DNA from: Streptomyces fodineus
GTDB lineage: Bacteria; Actinomycetota; Actinomycetes; Streptomycetales; Streptomycetaceae
Assembly (NCBI RefSeq): GCF_001735805.1
Contig: NZ_CP017248.1
Coordinates: 2,666,001 to 2,730,000, forward strand
Direction: 5' to 3'
DNA: 64,000 bases
Below the pieces are notes generated by a model that was not told the origin of the DNA, ran no database searches, and was given only the letters and a program-made list of their open reading frames with translations. Positions 32,963 through 43,158 of this stretch are shown here, one piece after another (positions within the stretch are counted from its first letter, which is position 1; each line of letters begins with the position of its first letter). The position numbers were made by a program, and so were the translations under genes.

Positions 32963-34255
32963 GTGACCGACGCCCAAGACACCGCAGCAGACAGCACCCT
33001 GCGCATCACCGGAGGCACTCCTCCGGACGACGCCGGATCTTCTGTGATGGGGGCGCCGACACCGCTGCTCGAACCCCGCGAGGGCATTCCGCCCGTCGTC
33101 GCCGACGACGCCTCCCTCGCCAAGGTGATCGCCGCGTTCGCCGCGGGCTCCGGCCCGGTCGCCGTCGACGCCGAGCGCGCCTCCGGCTACCGCTACGGCC
33201 AGCGCGCCTACCTGGTCCAGCTGCGCCGCGAGGGCGCCGGGAGCGCGCTGATCGACCCCGTGGCCTGCCCCGACCTGTCCGGGCTCGGCGAGGCCCTGTC
33301 CGGCGTCGAGTGGGTACTGCACGCGGCCACCCAGGATCTGCCCTGTCTGCGCGAGATAGGCATGGTCCCGGCGCGCCTCTTCGACACCGAGCTGGCGGGC
33401 CGGCTCGCCGGCTTCCCCCGGGTCGGTCTCGGCGCCATGGTCGAGAGCGTGCTGGGTTTCGTCCTGGAGAAGGGCCACTCGGCCGTCGACTGGTCGACCC
33501 GCCCGCTCCCCGAGCCCTGGCTGCGCTATGCCGCGCTCGACGTGGAGCTCCTCGTCGACCTGCGCGACGCCCTGGAGAAGGAGCTGGACCGGCAGGGCAA
33601 GCTGGAGTGGGCCCTTCAGGAGTTCGACGCGATCGCCGCCGCGCCGCCGGCCGAGCCGAGGAAGGACCCCTGGCGCCGTACGTCCGGCATGCACAAGGTG
33701 CGCAGGCGCCGGCAGCTCGGTGTCGTACGGGAGCTGTGGGAGACGCGGGACCGGATCGCGCAGCGCAGGGATGTGTCGCCGGGCAAGGTGCTCAGTGACG
33801 CCGCCATCGTCGAGGCGGCGCTCGCGCTTCCGGCCAACGTCCACGCGCTCGCGGCGCTGAACGGGTTCGGGCACCGGATGGGGCGGCGTCAGCTGGAGCA
33901 GTGGCAGGCGGCGGTGGACCGGGCGAAGGCGCTGACCGAGTCGCAGCTGCCGCAGCCGGGACAGCCGGTCACCGGGCCGCCGCCGCCGCGGGCGTGGGCC
34001 GACAAGGATCCGGCCGCCGCGGCCCGGTTGTCCGCGGCGCGCGCCGGTGTCACGGCTCTGGCCGAACAGCTCAACATGCCTCAGGAGAACCTGGTGTCTC
34101 CGGACACGGTGCGGCGTATCTGCTGGGAGCCGCCGAAGGGCGGCGACGCGGGGTCCGTGGGGCTCGCGCTGACGGGGTACGGCGCGCGTGCGTGGCAGGT
34201 GGAGCTGGTGACGCCGGTGCTGGTCGCCGCGCTGGCCAAGAACGAGGATGCCTGA
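32963..34255 (+). CDS. rnd: Ribonuclease D
   Basis: 430 residues. A DEDD-type 3'-5' exonuclease domain (about 45-225) with VAVDAERASGYRYGQRAYLVQL holding the first two acids, HAATQDLPCLREIG, and YAALDVELLVDL with the third acid; an HRDC domain follows (about 240-320, WETRDRIAQRRDVSPGKVLSDAAIVEAA). It trims tRNA and other RNA 3' ends. GTG 32963 has no clear ribosome binding site; TTGACAGGTG suggests a nearly leaderless start. Longer than E. coli RNase D because of a C-terminal actinobacterial extension. Confidence 0.92.
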   Translation: MTDAQDTAADSTLRITGGTPPDDAGSSVMGAPTPLLEPREGIPPVVADDASLAKVIAAFAAGSGPVAVDAERASGYRYGQRAYLVQLRREGAGSALIDPVACPDLSGLGEALSGVEWVLHAATQDLPCLREIGMVPARLFDTELAGRLAGFPRVGLGAMVESVLGFVLEKGHSAVDWSTRPLPEPWLRYAALDVELLVDLRDALEKELDRQGKLEWALQEFDAIAAAPPAEPRKDPWRRTSGMHKVRRRRQLGVVRELWETRDRIAQRRDVSPGKVLSDAAIVEAALALPANVHALAALNGFGHRMGRRQLEQWQAAVDRAKALTESQLPQPGQPVTGPPPPRAWADKDPAAAARLSAARAGVTALAEQLNMPQENLVSPDTVRRICWEPPKGGDAGSVGLALTGYGARAWQVELVTPVLVAALAKNEDA

Positions 34256-34264
34256 CCGCCACAG

Positions 34265-34360
34265 GGCTTGATCGCGTTCGGCGCCTGCGGGCCGTCCGTG
34301 GTTGCCCGCGCAGTTCCCGGCGCCCTCTTCGGGGCGCCGTCCGCACGTCGAGATCAAGCC
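34265..34360. terminator. Terminator region of rnd with nested inverted repeats and a Streptomyces-type intergenic repeat
   Basis: A strong stem CGGCGCCC (34318-34325) and GGGCGCCG (34332-34339) lies inside a longer-range inverted repeat GGCTTGATC (34265-34273) and GATCAAGCC (34352-34360). GTGGTTGCCCGCGCAGTTCC between them is a variant of a sequence very frequent between Streptomyces genes. It starts 10 bp after the rnd stop. Confidence 0.65.
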
Positions 34361-34421
34361 ATACCGCGTGCCGCCGTGGTGTGACCTTCGCCGCTCCGGT
34401 GGAGGGGACTGGGCAGCTACA

Positions 34422-34457
34422 TTACTCGCAAGTAGCATGGGTTTAAGCAAGCGCTCA
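34422..34457 (+). promoter_or_regulatory. Candidate operators in the fadA promoter
   Basis: TTACTCGCAAGTAG (34422-34435; TACT and AGTA arms) and TAAGCAAGCGCTCAGC (from about 34443) lie 30 to 65 bp before the fadA start. The second resembles the AGCAAGCGCTTGCT type of box that TetR-family fatty-acid regulators bind. They suggest acyl-CoA-responsive repression; no regulator gene is adjacent. Confidence 0.4.
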
Positions 34458-34485
34458 GCGTCCCGCACCCTGGAGGAGAGCCATC

Positions 34486-35699
34486 GTGCCTCGTACCGTC
34501 AGGGACGTCGTCTTCGTCGACGGCGTCCGCACCCCGTTCGGCAAAGCGGGCCCGAAGGGCATCTACCACGAGACCCGCGCCGACGACCTCGTCGTGAAGG
34601 CGATCCGGGAGCTGCTGCGCCGCAACCCCGGTCTTGACCCGAAGAAGATCGACGAGGTCGCCATCGCGGCCACCACGCAGATCGGCGACCAGGGTCTGAC
34701 CCTGGGCCGTACCGCGGGGATCCTCGCGGGTCTGCCGCAGTCCGTGCCCGGCTACTCCATCGACCGCATGTGCGCCGGCGCCCTGACCGCCGTGACGACC
34801 ACCGCCGGTTCGATCGCGTTCGGCGCCTACGACGCCGTCATCGCCGGTGGCGTGGAGCACATGGGCCGCCACCCGATGGGCGAGGGCGTGGACCCCAACC
34901 CGCGGTTCGTGAGCGAGAAGCTGGTCGACGAGTCGGCCCTGTTCATGGGCATGACGGCGGAGAACCTGCACGACCGCTACCCGCACATCACCAAGCTGCG
35001 CGCCGACGAGTACGCGGTGCGCTCGCAGGAGAAGGCCGCCAAGGCGTACGCCAACGGCAAGATCCAGCAGGACCTGGTGCCGATCTCGGTGCGCCGGACC
35101 AACCCGGAGGCCGGTGAGACCGGCTGGGGTCTGGTCACGGCCGACGAGCCGATGCGTCCGGGCACCACCCTGGAGAACCTTCAGGGCCTCAAGACGCCGT
35201 TCCGTGTGCACGGGCGGGTCACCGCCGGTAACGCGGCCGGTCTGAACGACGGTGCGACGGCCTCGATCATCGCCTCCGAGGACTTCGCCCGCGAGAACGA
35301 CCTGCCGGTCAAGATGCGCCTCGTCTCCTACGCCTTCGCGGGCGTGGAGCCGGAGGTCATGGGCTACGGCCCGATCCCGGCCACGGAGAAGGCCCTCGCC
35401 AAGGCGGGGCTCGGCATCTCCGACATCGGCCTGTTCGAGATCAACGAGGCCTTCGCCGTCCAGGTGCTGGCCCTCCTCGACCACTACGGCATCGCGGACG
35501 ACGACGAGCGCGTCAACCAGTACGGCGGCGCCATCGCCTTCGGTCACCCGCTGGCCTCCTCCGGCGTCCGGCTGATGACGCAGCTGGCCCGCCAGTTCGA
35601 GGAGCAGCGACACGTCCGCTACGGCCTGACCACCATGTGCGTCGGCTTCGGCATGGGCGCGACGGTCATCTGGGAGAACCCGCACTTCGAGGGGGACAA

Positions 35700-35703
<4 letters not shown>
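34486..35703 (+). CDS. fadA: Acetyl-CoA C-acyltransferase (3-ketoacyl-CoA thiolase)
   Basis: 405 residues. It cleaves 3-ketoacyl-CoA to acetyl-CoA and a shortened acyl-CoA. The acyl-accepting cysteine is Cys96 in DRMCAGALTAV; NEAFAVQ and the histidine motif GGAIAFGHPLASSG follow; the second catalytic cysteine is in TTMCVGFGMGAT. GTG 34486 has GGAGGAGAG upstream. Its stop overlaps the fadB start in a GTGA junction, so the two subunits are translated together. Confidence 0.95.
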
Positions 35704-37829
<2,126 letters not shown>

Positions 37830-37848
37830 GGCACCGCGTACGGTCCTA

Positions 37849-37884
37849 CGATGCCCGGCACATCGACTGGTGTGCCGGGCATCG
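37849..37884. terminator. Strong bidirectional terminator between fadB and a converging gene
   Basis: CGATGCCCGGCACA (37849-37862) pairs perfectly with TGTGCCGGGCATCG (37871-37884) around an 8-base loop. It sits 20 bp past fadB and 8 bp past the converging gene at 37892. Confidence 0.88.
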
Positions 37885-37891
37885 GCGTTGT

Positions 37892-38287
37892 TCAGGCCTC
37901 GCCCGGGCGGCCGTCCTCGACGTGGACGACGTGCAGCTCGGTGCCGTCCAGGTCGCGCCGGGAGCGGCCGAGGATACCGACGGCCAGGTGCGTGGGATCG
38001 TCGGCGTCGTCCAGCGGGACGAAGGTGACGACGTCCGGGTGGTGGCCGGTCACCAGCCAGCCCTCGCCGTTGTTCAGTTCCAGCACCCGGAAGTCGCCCG
38101 CGGGGCCCGCCACCCGTACCGGCCCGAACTCCCGCAGGATCTCGGTGGCTTGGGCGGCGAGCTCCCCGGTGGGCTGTTCGAGCACCACGCAGGTTCCGTG
38201 CTCGAACAGCACCCATGTCTTTCCGGAGTCGGCGAGGAGACGCCGCCAGGCGTCGATGAGAGTCTCGGTGTCCACGCCGGCCATCAT
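37892..38287 (-). CDS. Conserved hypothetical protein
   Basis: 131 residues, soluble. Strands and helices alternate: TWVLFEHGTCVVLEQPTGELAAQATEILREFG, then GEGWLVTGHHPDVVTFVPLDDAD. I do not recognise a family. The tandem ATG at 38287/38284 lies 7 bp after the stop of the propeller-like gene, so both form an operon. Confidence 0.65.
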   Translation of the reverse strand: MMAGVDTETLIDAWRRLLADSGKTWVLFEHGTCVVLEQPTGELAAQATEILREFGPVRVAGPAGDFRVLELNNGEGWLVTGHHPDVVTFVPLDDADDPTHLAVGILGRSRRDLDGTELHVVHVEDGRPGEA

Positions 38288-38294
38288 GGCGTAC

Positions 38295-39314
38295 TCAGAC
38301 CTGCCGCCACGCCTGAAGGGCCAGCCCCGGCTCGTCCTTCCGCCGGGTCAGCAGGAGCGCGCCGGTGGACGGGGACAGCGTCGCCGCCACGACCCGGTCG
38401 TCCTGGTCCGTCGCCAGGGCCACCCGCGCGTCCACCGGCAGCCGTGGGCCCGACTCGGTCCACCAGGCGCCCGCCGACTCCAGTTCGCTCGGGTAGGCGG
38501 CGAAGGCGACGCGGCCGCTCGCCGAGCGCTGGGCGAGCAGGGTGCAGTCGTGGCCGTCGAGCTCGCAGCGGACGGCCGAGACCGGGCCGGAACCGGCCGC
38601 GGGCAGCAGGGTGACCGGTTTGCCGCCGGGGCGCCAGGCGCACAGGTCGCCGCCCGTGTCGGTGTAGAAGAGCGTCGTGCTGTCGGGGGAGGTGGCGAGG
38701 GCGTACAGGGTGCCCGGGCGGACCGGGGTGCGCAGGGTCTCGGTCCGGACCGGCTCGGCGCCCGCCTTCTCCTGGCGCCAGTGCAGGATCCCGTCGGGGA
38801 CGGCCGCGTACAGCTCGATGCGGCCGGACTCCCCCGTCACCGCCGCCAGGCCGTCCTGCACCTTGCTGCCCCTGAGATCCACCCAGGGCTCCCAGCCGCC
38901 CTTCTCCCTCTGCGCGACCATGTGCACCCCGCCGCCGTCGTTGCGGACGAACACATGGGCGCGGCCCTCGGCGTCGACGGCGACGGCCGGCGTGCCGGAC
39001 CGGTCGCCGCCCCGCTTCCTCGGGTGGCCGATCGGGTTCCAGTCCAGCGCCGCGAGGTGCGGCCGGAAGTGCGTGGAGTGCACCAGGCCGGACTCGCCCG
39101 GCGACGTCGGCCGCCAGGAGACCAGGTGCGCGTAGCCGTCGGCGCCCTGGCCGACCGCGAGCACGGGGTGCAGTTCCTGGTCGCCGCCCACCTTGCGCGG
39201 GGTGGTCCAGGGGCCGCCGGGCTCGCGCTCCGCCCGGCACAGGACGGCGTCGCCCGACAGCTGGTAGACACCGAGCCGGCCGTCTCGGCCGCGCAGAAAC
39301 CATTCGCCGTTCAC
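38295..39314 (-). CDS. Predicted beta-propeller-like protein of unknown function
   Basis: 339 residues with repeated short strand pairs: LRGRDGRLGVYQLSGDAVLC, then HPVLAVGQGADGYAHLVSW, GTPAVAVDAEGRAHVFVRNDGGGVHMVAQR, and later LYALATSPDSTTLFYTDTGGDL. These resemble PLL-like or sialidase-like propeller blades. No signal peptide is present, so it should be cytoplasmic. GTG 39314 has AAGG upstream. Another open frame over the same interval (38284-39303) is Arg/Pro-rich and looks like a shadow. Confidence 0.65.
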   Translation of the reverse strand: MNGEWFLRGRDGRLGVYQLSGDAVLCRAEREPGGPWTTPRKVGGDQELHPVLAVGQGADGYAHLVSWRPTSPGESGLVHSTHFRPHLAALDWNPIGHPRKRGGDRSGTPAVAVDAEGRAHVFVRNDGGGVHMVAQREKGGWEPWVDLRGSKVQDGLAAVTGESGRIELYAAVPDGILHWRQEKAGAEPVRTETLRTPVRPGTLYALATSPDSTTLFYTDTGGDLCAWRPGGKPVTLLPAAGSGPVSAVRCELDGHDCTLLAQRSASGRVAFAAYPSELESAGAWWTESGPRLPVDARVALATDQDDRVVAATLSPSTGALLLTRRKDEPGLALQAWRQV

Positions 39315-39360
39315 CGGTTCACCTTACGCAAAAGCTGTACGGCGGCCCGCGCGTGCCTGC

Positions 39361-39906
39361 TCACAGCCGCTTCGTGCTGCGGAACAGCCCGGCGTAGAAG
39401 CCGCTGCCGTCGAGGCGCGAGACACCGCCCTGGTCGCCGATGGTGGGGCCGTTCTGCTCCTTGCGGCTGGAGTTGAAGACCTTGTGGCCCTCGGTGTCCG
39501 GGCCGAGGTAGATCGCGGAGTGGTCCATGTGGTTGCCCGTGCGGTGGTCCATCTTGAAGAACAGCAGGTCGCCGGGCTGGCACCTTCGGGTCCTTGCCCT
39601 CGCGGGCCTGGATCCCGCCGTGGGCGTCGACGACGTACAGGGAGCGGTAGCGCTTGTTCTCGTGGTAGGTGCGCTCCAGCACGCGCTGGTCGTCGACGAG
39701 CCGGCTGGGTATCTCGGCGTGCTGTCGGCCCGGTTGAACAGCAGCATCAGCGGTGCGCACCAGGCCAGCAGCAGTACCGCCGAGACCGCGAGGGGTTCGG
39801 TTGTGGTAAGTCCACCGTGATCCGCACAACATCGCGCAACCGTTGGACAGGTCCGGCAAATGCCCTCCAGCCAGGACAGCAGGGTCCGGCTACGGCGACT
39901 GTTCAC
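39361..39906 (-). pseudogene. NlpC/P60-like protein gene with two compensating frameshifts
   Basis: The C-terminal part reads QPGDLLFFKMDHRTG, then HMDHSAIYLGPDTEGHKVF and GFYAGLFRSTKRL in one frame, typical of the second half of an NlpC/P60 domain (histidine in DHSAIYLG). The middle, with SRLVDDQRVLERTYHENKRYRSLYVVDAHGG, is in another frame, and the N-terminal hydrophobic segment (LAVSAVLLLAWCAPLMLLFN) is back in the first. A one-base loss near 39735 and a one-base gain near 39585 would explain this. The reading between the shifts in the outer frame is low-complexity and unlikely. No catalytic cysteine (DCSG) is seen. Either a decaying gene or sequencing errors. Confidence 0.6.
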
Positions 39907-39925
39907 CGGATATCTTGATACGACC

Positions 39926-40894
39926 ATGAGAGCCCATCGCTCACGCACCGTAATGATCGCGATACTCCTGCTGGTCGTGACCGCCCTCGCCGGCGGCCTC
40001 ACCGTCCTGCTGCGCACCCCGGGCGGTACCAGCCGGCCCGCACCCGCACCCCAGGGGGACGGGCAGATCGACCTGGCGCGCGAGGTGGCGGACTACACGA
40101 GCCGGTTCGCCCCCGGCCGGGGCTATCAGCCGCCCGGCGCGGCCGACCGCCAGGACATCGCCACGGCGGTCGGTCTGTTGCTCGACGGTCACCGCAAACA
40201 AGCGGAACAGCGGCTTTCGCAACGGGACTTCGCCGTGCGCACGGTCGTCGACCGGCCCTCCGGCCGCCACTTCGCCGAGGTGGCCGACCGCACCGACACG
40301 GCCGTGACTCCGCGCGGCTGGGGCCGGGTCTACATCGATCTCGACCACCGGCCGAACTGGTCGGTGCAGGTTCCGCATCCCGGCTTCGACCTGGGCACCG
40401 AGCAGTTGGGGGTACGGGTGCTGCGCGGCTCCCCCGGCGGGATCCTGGTCATTGCGGGTGCGCACCGCAAGGCCGGGGTCGGGAACTCCGCGGACGTGGC
40501 GCACCGCCAGGACACCGTGTTCCACGCCATCTGCGCCGAGCTCGCCCGCCGCAGGATGCCCGGGATCCAGCTGCACGGCTTCGCCGCCTCCGCCGCCCCT
40601 GGTTACGACGTGGTCGCCTCCACCGGCGCCGGGTCGGCGGGCCGGCCGGAGGGCGGCGAACTGGCCGACGCCCTGGGCGGGCACGGCTTCCGGGTGTGCC
40701 GGGCCTGGGTGCGGCCCTGTCCGCTGGAGGGCCGTACGAACGTGCAGGGCCAGGTGGCCGAGGCCGACCATGTGCCGTTCCTGCACGTCGAGTTCTCCCC
40801 CGAGGTGCGCGCCGGAGGGCGCCCCGCCGAGCGCGCCGCCGCCGCGATCGCCGAGATCACGGGCCGGTGGGCGAGGGAACCCGTGACAGACTGA
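39926..40894 (+). CDS. Membrane-anchored or secreted hypothetical protein
   Basis: 322 residues. An N-terminal membrane segment (MIAILLLVVTALAGGLTVLL) is followed by a Pro-rich linker and a domain with WSVQVPHPGFDLGTEQLGVRVL, ILVIAGAHRKAGVGNSADVAHRQDTVFHAICAELAR and MPGIQLHGFAAS. The spaced histidines (in VPHPG, AGAHRK, DVAHRQ, QLHGF) could bind a metal, as in amidohydrolase- or poly-gamma-glutamate-hydrolase-like enzymes, but I cannot name a family. ATG 39926 is divergent from the NlpC/P60-like remnant. It is followed by the NYN-like gene, 38 bp later. Confidence 0.65.
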   Translation: MRAHRSRTVMIAILLLVVTALAGGLTVLLRTPGGTSRPAPAPQGDGQIDLAREVADYTSRFAPGRGYQPPGAADRQDIATAVGLLLDGHRKQAEQRLSQRDFAVRTVVDRPSGRHFAEVADRTDTAVTPRGWGRVYIDLDHRPNWSVQVPHPGFDLGTEQLGVRVLRGSPGGILVIAGAHRKAGVGNSADVAHRQDTVFHAICAELARRRMPGIQLHGFAASAAPGYDVVASTGAGSAGRPEGGELADALGGHGFRVCRAWVRPCPLEGRTNVQGQVAEADHVPFLHVEFSPEVRAGGRPAERAAAAIAEITGRWAREPVTD

Positions 40895-40932
40895 GTCCGC
40901 TACGACCGGACGGAACAGGGCTGTTACGGAAC

Positions 40933-41331
40933 ATGACGGACACCTCGGGCGCGGCGCACGAGCCGCGCCCCCTGCTCATCGTCGACGGTGCGAACGTCGT
41001 CGGATCGGTGCCGGACGGCTGGTGGCGCGACCGCCGCGGTGCCGCCGAGCGGCTGCGCGACCGGCTGGTGCCCTTCGCCCGGTCCGGCGTGGCCGGTCTG
41101 CCCGGTCCGCTGGAGCTGGTCCTGGTGGTGGAGGGCGCGGCCCGGGGCGTGGCCCCGGTGCCCGGGGTGCGCGTCGAGGAGGCCGCGGGCAGCGGCGACG
41201 ACCACATCGTGGCCCTCGCGGCGATGGCCGGCGACCGCCCCTGTCTGGTCGTCACGGCCGACCGCGACCTGCGCCGCCGGGTCCAGGAACACGGGGCGCG
41301 GGTCACCGGCCCCCGCACCGTGCTGAGCTGA
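40933..41331 (+). CDS. NYN/PIN-like nuclease-fold protein
   Basis: 132 residues. RPLLIVDGANVVGSVPDGWWRDRRGAAERLRDRL places an acidic residue after a strand as in NYN/PIN nucleases, SGDDHIVALAA supplies two more acids, and CLVVTADRDLRRRV a fourth. These are the positions used for metal binding in PIN-fold RNases. It probably cuts or binds RNA; its target is unknown. No toxin-antitoxin partner is adjacent. ATG 40933 follows ACGGAAC with no strong ribosome binding site. Confidence 0.7.
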   Translation: MTDTSGAAHEPRPLLIVDGANVVGSVPDGWWRDRRGAAERLRDRLVPFARSGVAGLPGPLELVLVVEGAARGVAPVPGVRVEEAAGSGDDHIVALAAMAGDRPCLVVTADRDLRRRVQEHGARVTGPRTVLS

Positions 41332-41482
41332 GCCCGGCGTCACTCCCCCGGCACCCGGGTGCACAGCACCGCCCCGGCCGCGCGCCGCGTCCGGTGCGCC
41401 GTCCGGGTGACGGTCCTCGTGACCGCGGTTCTTGGGGCGAGCGGGGCGACGCGTGGGGGCAGCACGCGGCCCGGCCAGGACG

Positions 41483-43006
41483 TTACGGAACGTTTCCGGC
41501 GGGCGGGCGCGGGACACCGCCCGCGGGGGCCTGCTCGCCCAGGGCCAGCCGGCTGTGGGTGCGGCCGTAGAAGAAGTAGACGACGAAACCGATCACCATC
41601 CAGATGGCGAACCGCAGCCAGGTCTCGGCAGGCAGGTTGAGCATCAGCCACAGCGAGGCGCACACCGACAGGATCGGGACAACCGGGACCCACGGGGTGC
41701 GGAAGGCGCGCGGCAGGTCGGGGCGGGTCCGGCGCAGGATGATCACGCTGATCGCGACGACGACGAACGCGAAGAGCGTGCCGATGTTCACCAGTTCGGC
41801 CAGCGCGCTGAGGCTGGTGAAGCCGGCGACGATCGCGATGATCACGCCGAGCAGGATGGTCGGCCGGTGCGGGGTGCGGAAGCGGGGGTGGACGTGGGAG
41901 AAGAAGCGCGGCAGCAGTCCGTCGCGGCTCATCGCGAAGAACACGCGGGTCTGACCGAGGAGAAGGATCATGCAGACCGTGGTCAGGCCGACGGCGGCGC
42001 CGAAGCTGATCACGCCGGCGTACCAGGGGTGTCCGATGGCCTTGAAGGCGTCGGCGAGCGGGGCCTCCACGGACAGCCTGGAGTACTTCTCCATGCCGGT
42101 GACGACGATGGAGACGGCCACGTAGAGGATGGTGCAGATGAGCAGGGAGCCGAGGATGCCGCGCGGCATGTCCCGCTGCGGGTTGCGGGTCTCCTCGGCG
42201 GCCGTGGCGACGATGTCGAAGCCGATGAACGCGAAGAACACCACCGAGGCGGCGGTGAAGATGCCCATCACACCGAAATCGGCGGGCGCCCAGCCGAACA
42301 TCAGCTGGATCAGCGGGGCTTTCAGGTTGCCGCCCGCCGGCACCGGCTGGGCGTGCGGGATGAACGGCGAGTAGTTCGCGGACTTGACGAAGAAGGCACC
42401 GGCGACGATCACGATGAGGACCACGACCACCTTGATGGCGACGACGAGCGAGGTGATCCGGGCCGACAGCTTCATGCCGAGGACGAGGATGCCGGTGAGC
42501 ACCAGCACCAGGGCGGCGGCGAGGATGTCGAAGCCGAAGCCGGAGGCGTGGTCCCGGCCCGCCAGATAGCCCGGCAGATGCCAGCCGGCGTTGTCCAGCA
42601 GCGAGCGGATGTAGCCGGACCAGCCGACCGCCACCACCGCCGTACCGAGGGCGAACTCCAGGACCAGGTCCCAGCCGATGATCCAGGCGGGCAGCTCGCC
42701 CAGGGAGGCGTAGCTGAACGTGTAGGCCGAGCCCGCCACGGGGACCGTGGACGCGAACTCGGCGTAGCACAGGGCGGCGAGCGCGCAGACCACGCCGGCC
42801 GCCACGAAGGCCAGGGACACCGCCGGACCGGCGTTGTTCTTGGCGACCTGTCCGGTGAGGACGAAGATGCCGGTGCCGATGATGACACCGACGCCGAAGA
42901 CGGTCAGATCGAGCGCGGAGAGGGACTTCTTGAGCGAATGCTCGGGTTCCTCGGTGTCCTGGATGGACTGCTCGACGTTCTTCGTCCTGAACAGCGCGCT
43001 GCTCAC
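41483..43006 (-). CDS. Cationic amino acid transporter-like APC permease
   Basis: 507 residues with 12 or more hydrophobic segments. The N-terminal signature SLSALDLTVFGVGVIIGTGIFVLTGQVAKNNAGPAVSLAF and FAFIGFDIVATAAEETRNPQRDMP place it in the APC superfamily, CAT branch, which imports arginine, lysine or similar amino acids. GTG 43006 was chosen because GGGAGG lies seven bases before it. The gene stands alone, convergent with nothing and upstream of nothing on its strand except a 150-bp gap to dxs. Confidence 0.88.
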   Translation of the reverse strand: MSSALFRTKNVEQSIQDTEEPEHSLKKSLSALDLTVFGVGVIIGTGIFVLTGQVAKNNAGPAVSLAFVAAGVVCALAALCYAEFASTVPVAGSAYTFSYASLGELPAWIIGWDLVLEFALGTAVVAVGWSGYIRSLLDNAGWHLPGYLAGRDHASGFGFDILAAALVLVLTGILVLGMKLSARITSLVVAIKVVVVLIVIVAGAFFVKSANYSPFIPHAQPVPAGGNLKAPLIQLMFGWAPADFGVMGIFTAASVVFFAFIGFDIVATAAEETRNPQRDMPRGILGSLLICTILYVAVSIVVTGMEKYSRLSVEAPLADAFKAIGHPWYAGVISFGAAVGLTTVCMILLLGQTRVFFAMSRDGLLPRFFSHVHPRFRTPHRPTILLGVIIAIVAGFTSLSALAELVNIGTLFAFVVVAISVIILRRTRPDLPRAFRTPWVPVVPILSVCASLWLMLNLPAETWLRFAIWMVIGFVVYFFYGRTHSRLALGEQAPAGGVPRPPAGNVP

Positions 43007-43100
43007 GTGCCTACCTCCCACGCCCGTGGGTTCCCGACATGGCCCGACATGATCGGACGATCGGGAAGCGTATGCCCCGTACGGGCAGGTTCACGCAGAC

Positions 43101-43140
43101 GGGCCGGTTCCGCCACCGCAAGGAGTGGCGGAACCGGCCC
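43101..43140. terminator. 16-bp perfect-stem terminator of dxs
   Basis: GGGCCGGTTCCGCCAC (43101-43116) pairs perfectly with GTGGCGGAACCGGCCC (43125-43140) around CGCAAGGA. It lies 18 bp past the dxs stop on the minus strand. Confidence 0.9.
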
Positions 43141-43158
43141 GTGAGAGGCGCGTGCGCG

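Noticed and set aside
38284..39303. A second 339-residue frame overlapping the propeller-like gene
   Set aside because: Almost entirely Arg/Pro/Gly/Ala; the other frame (38295-39314) has balanced composition, repeated strand motifs and a ribosome binding site.
41340..42770. A 476-residue minus-strand frame within the amino acid permease gene
   Set aside because: Arg/His/Pro-rich shadow of the permease frame, which shows clear APC membrane segments.
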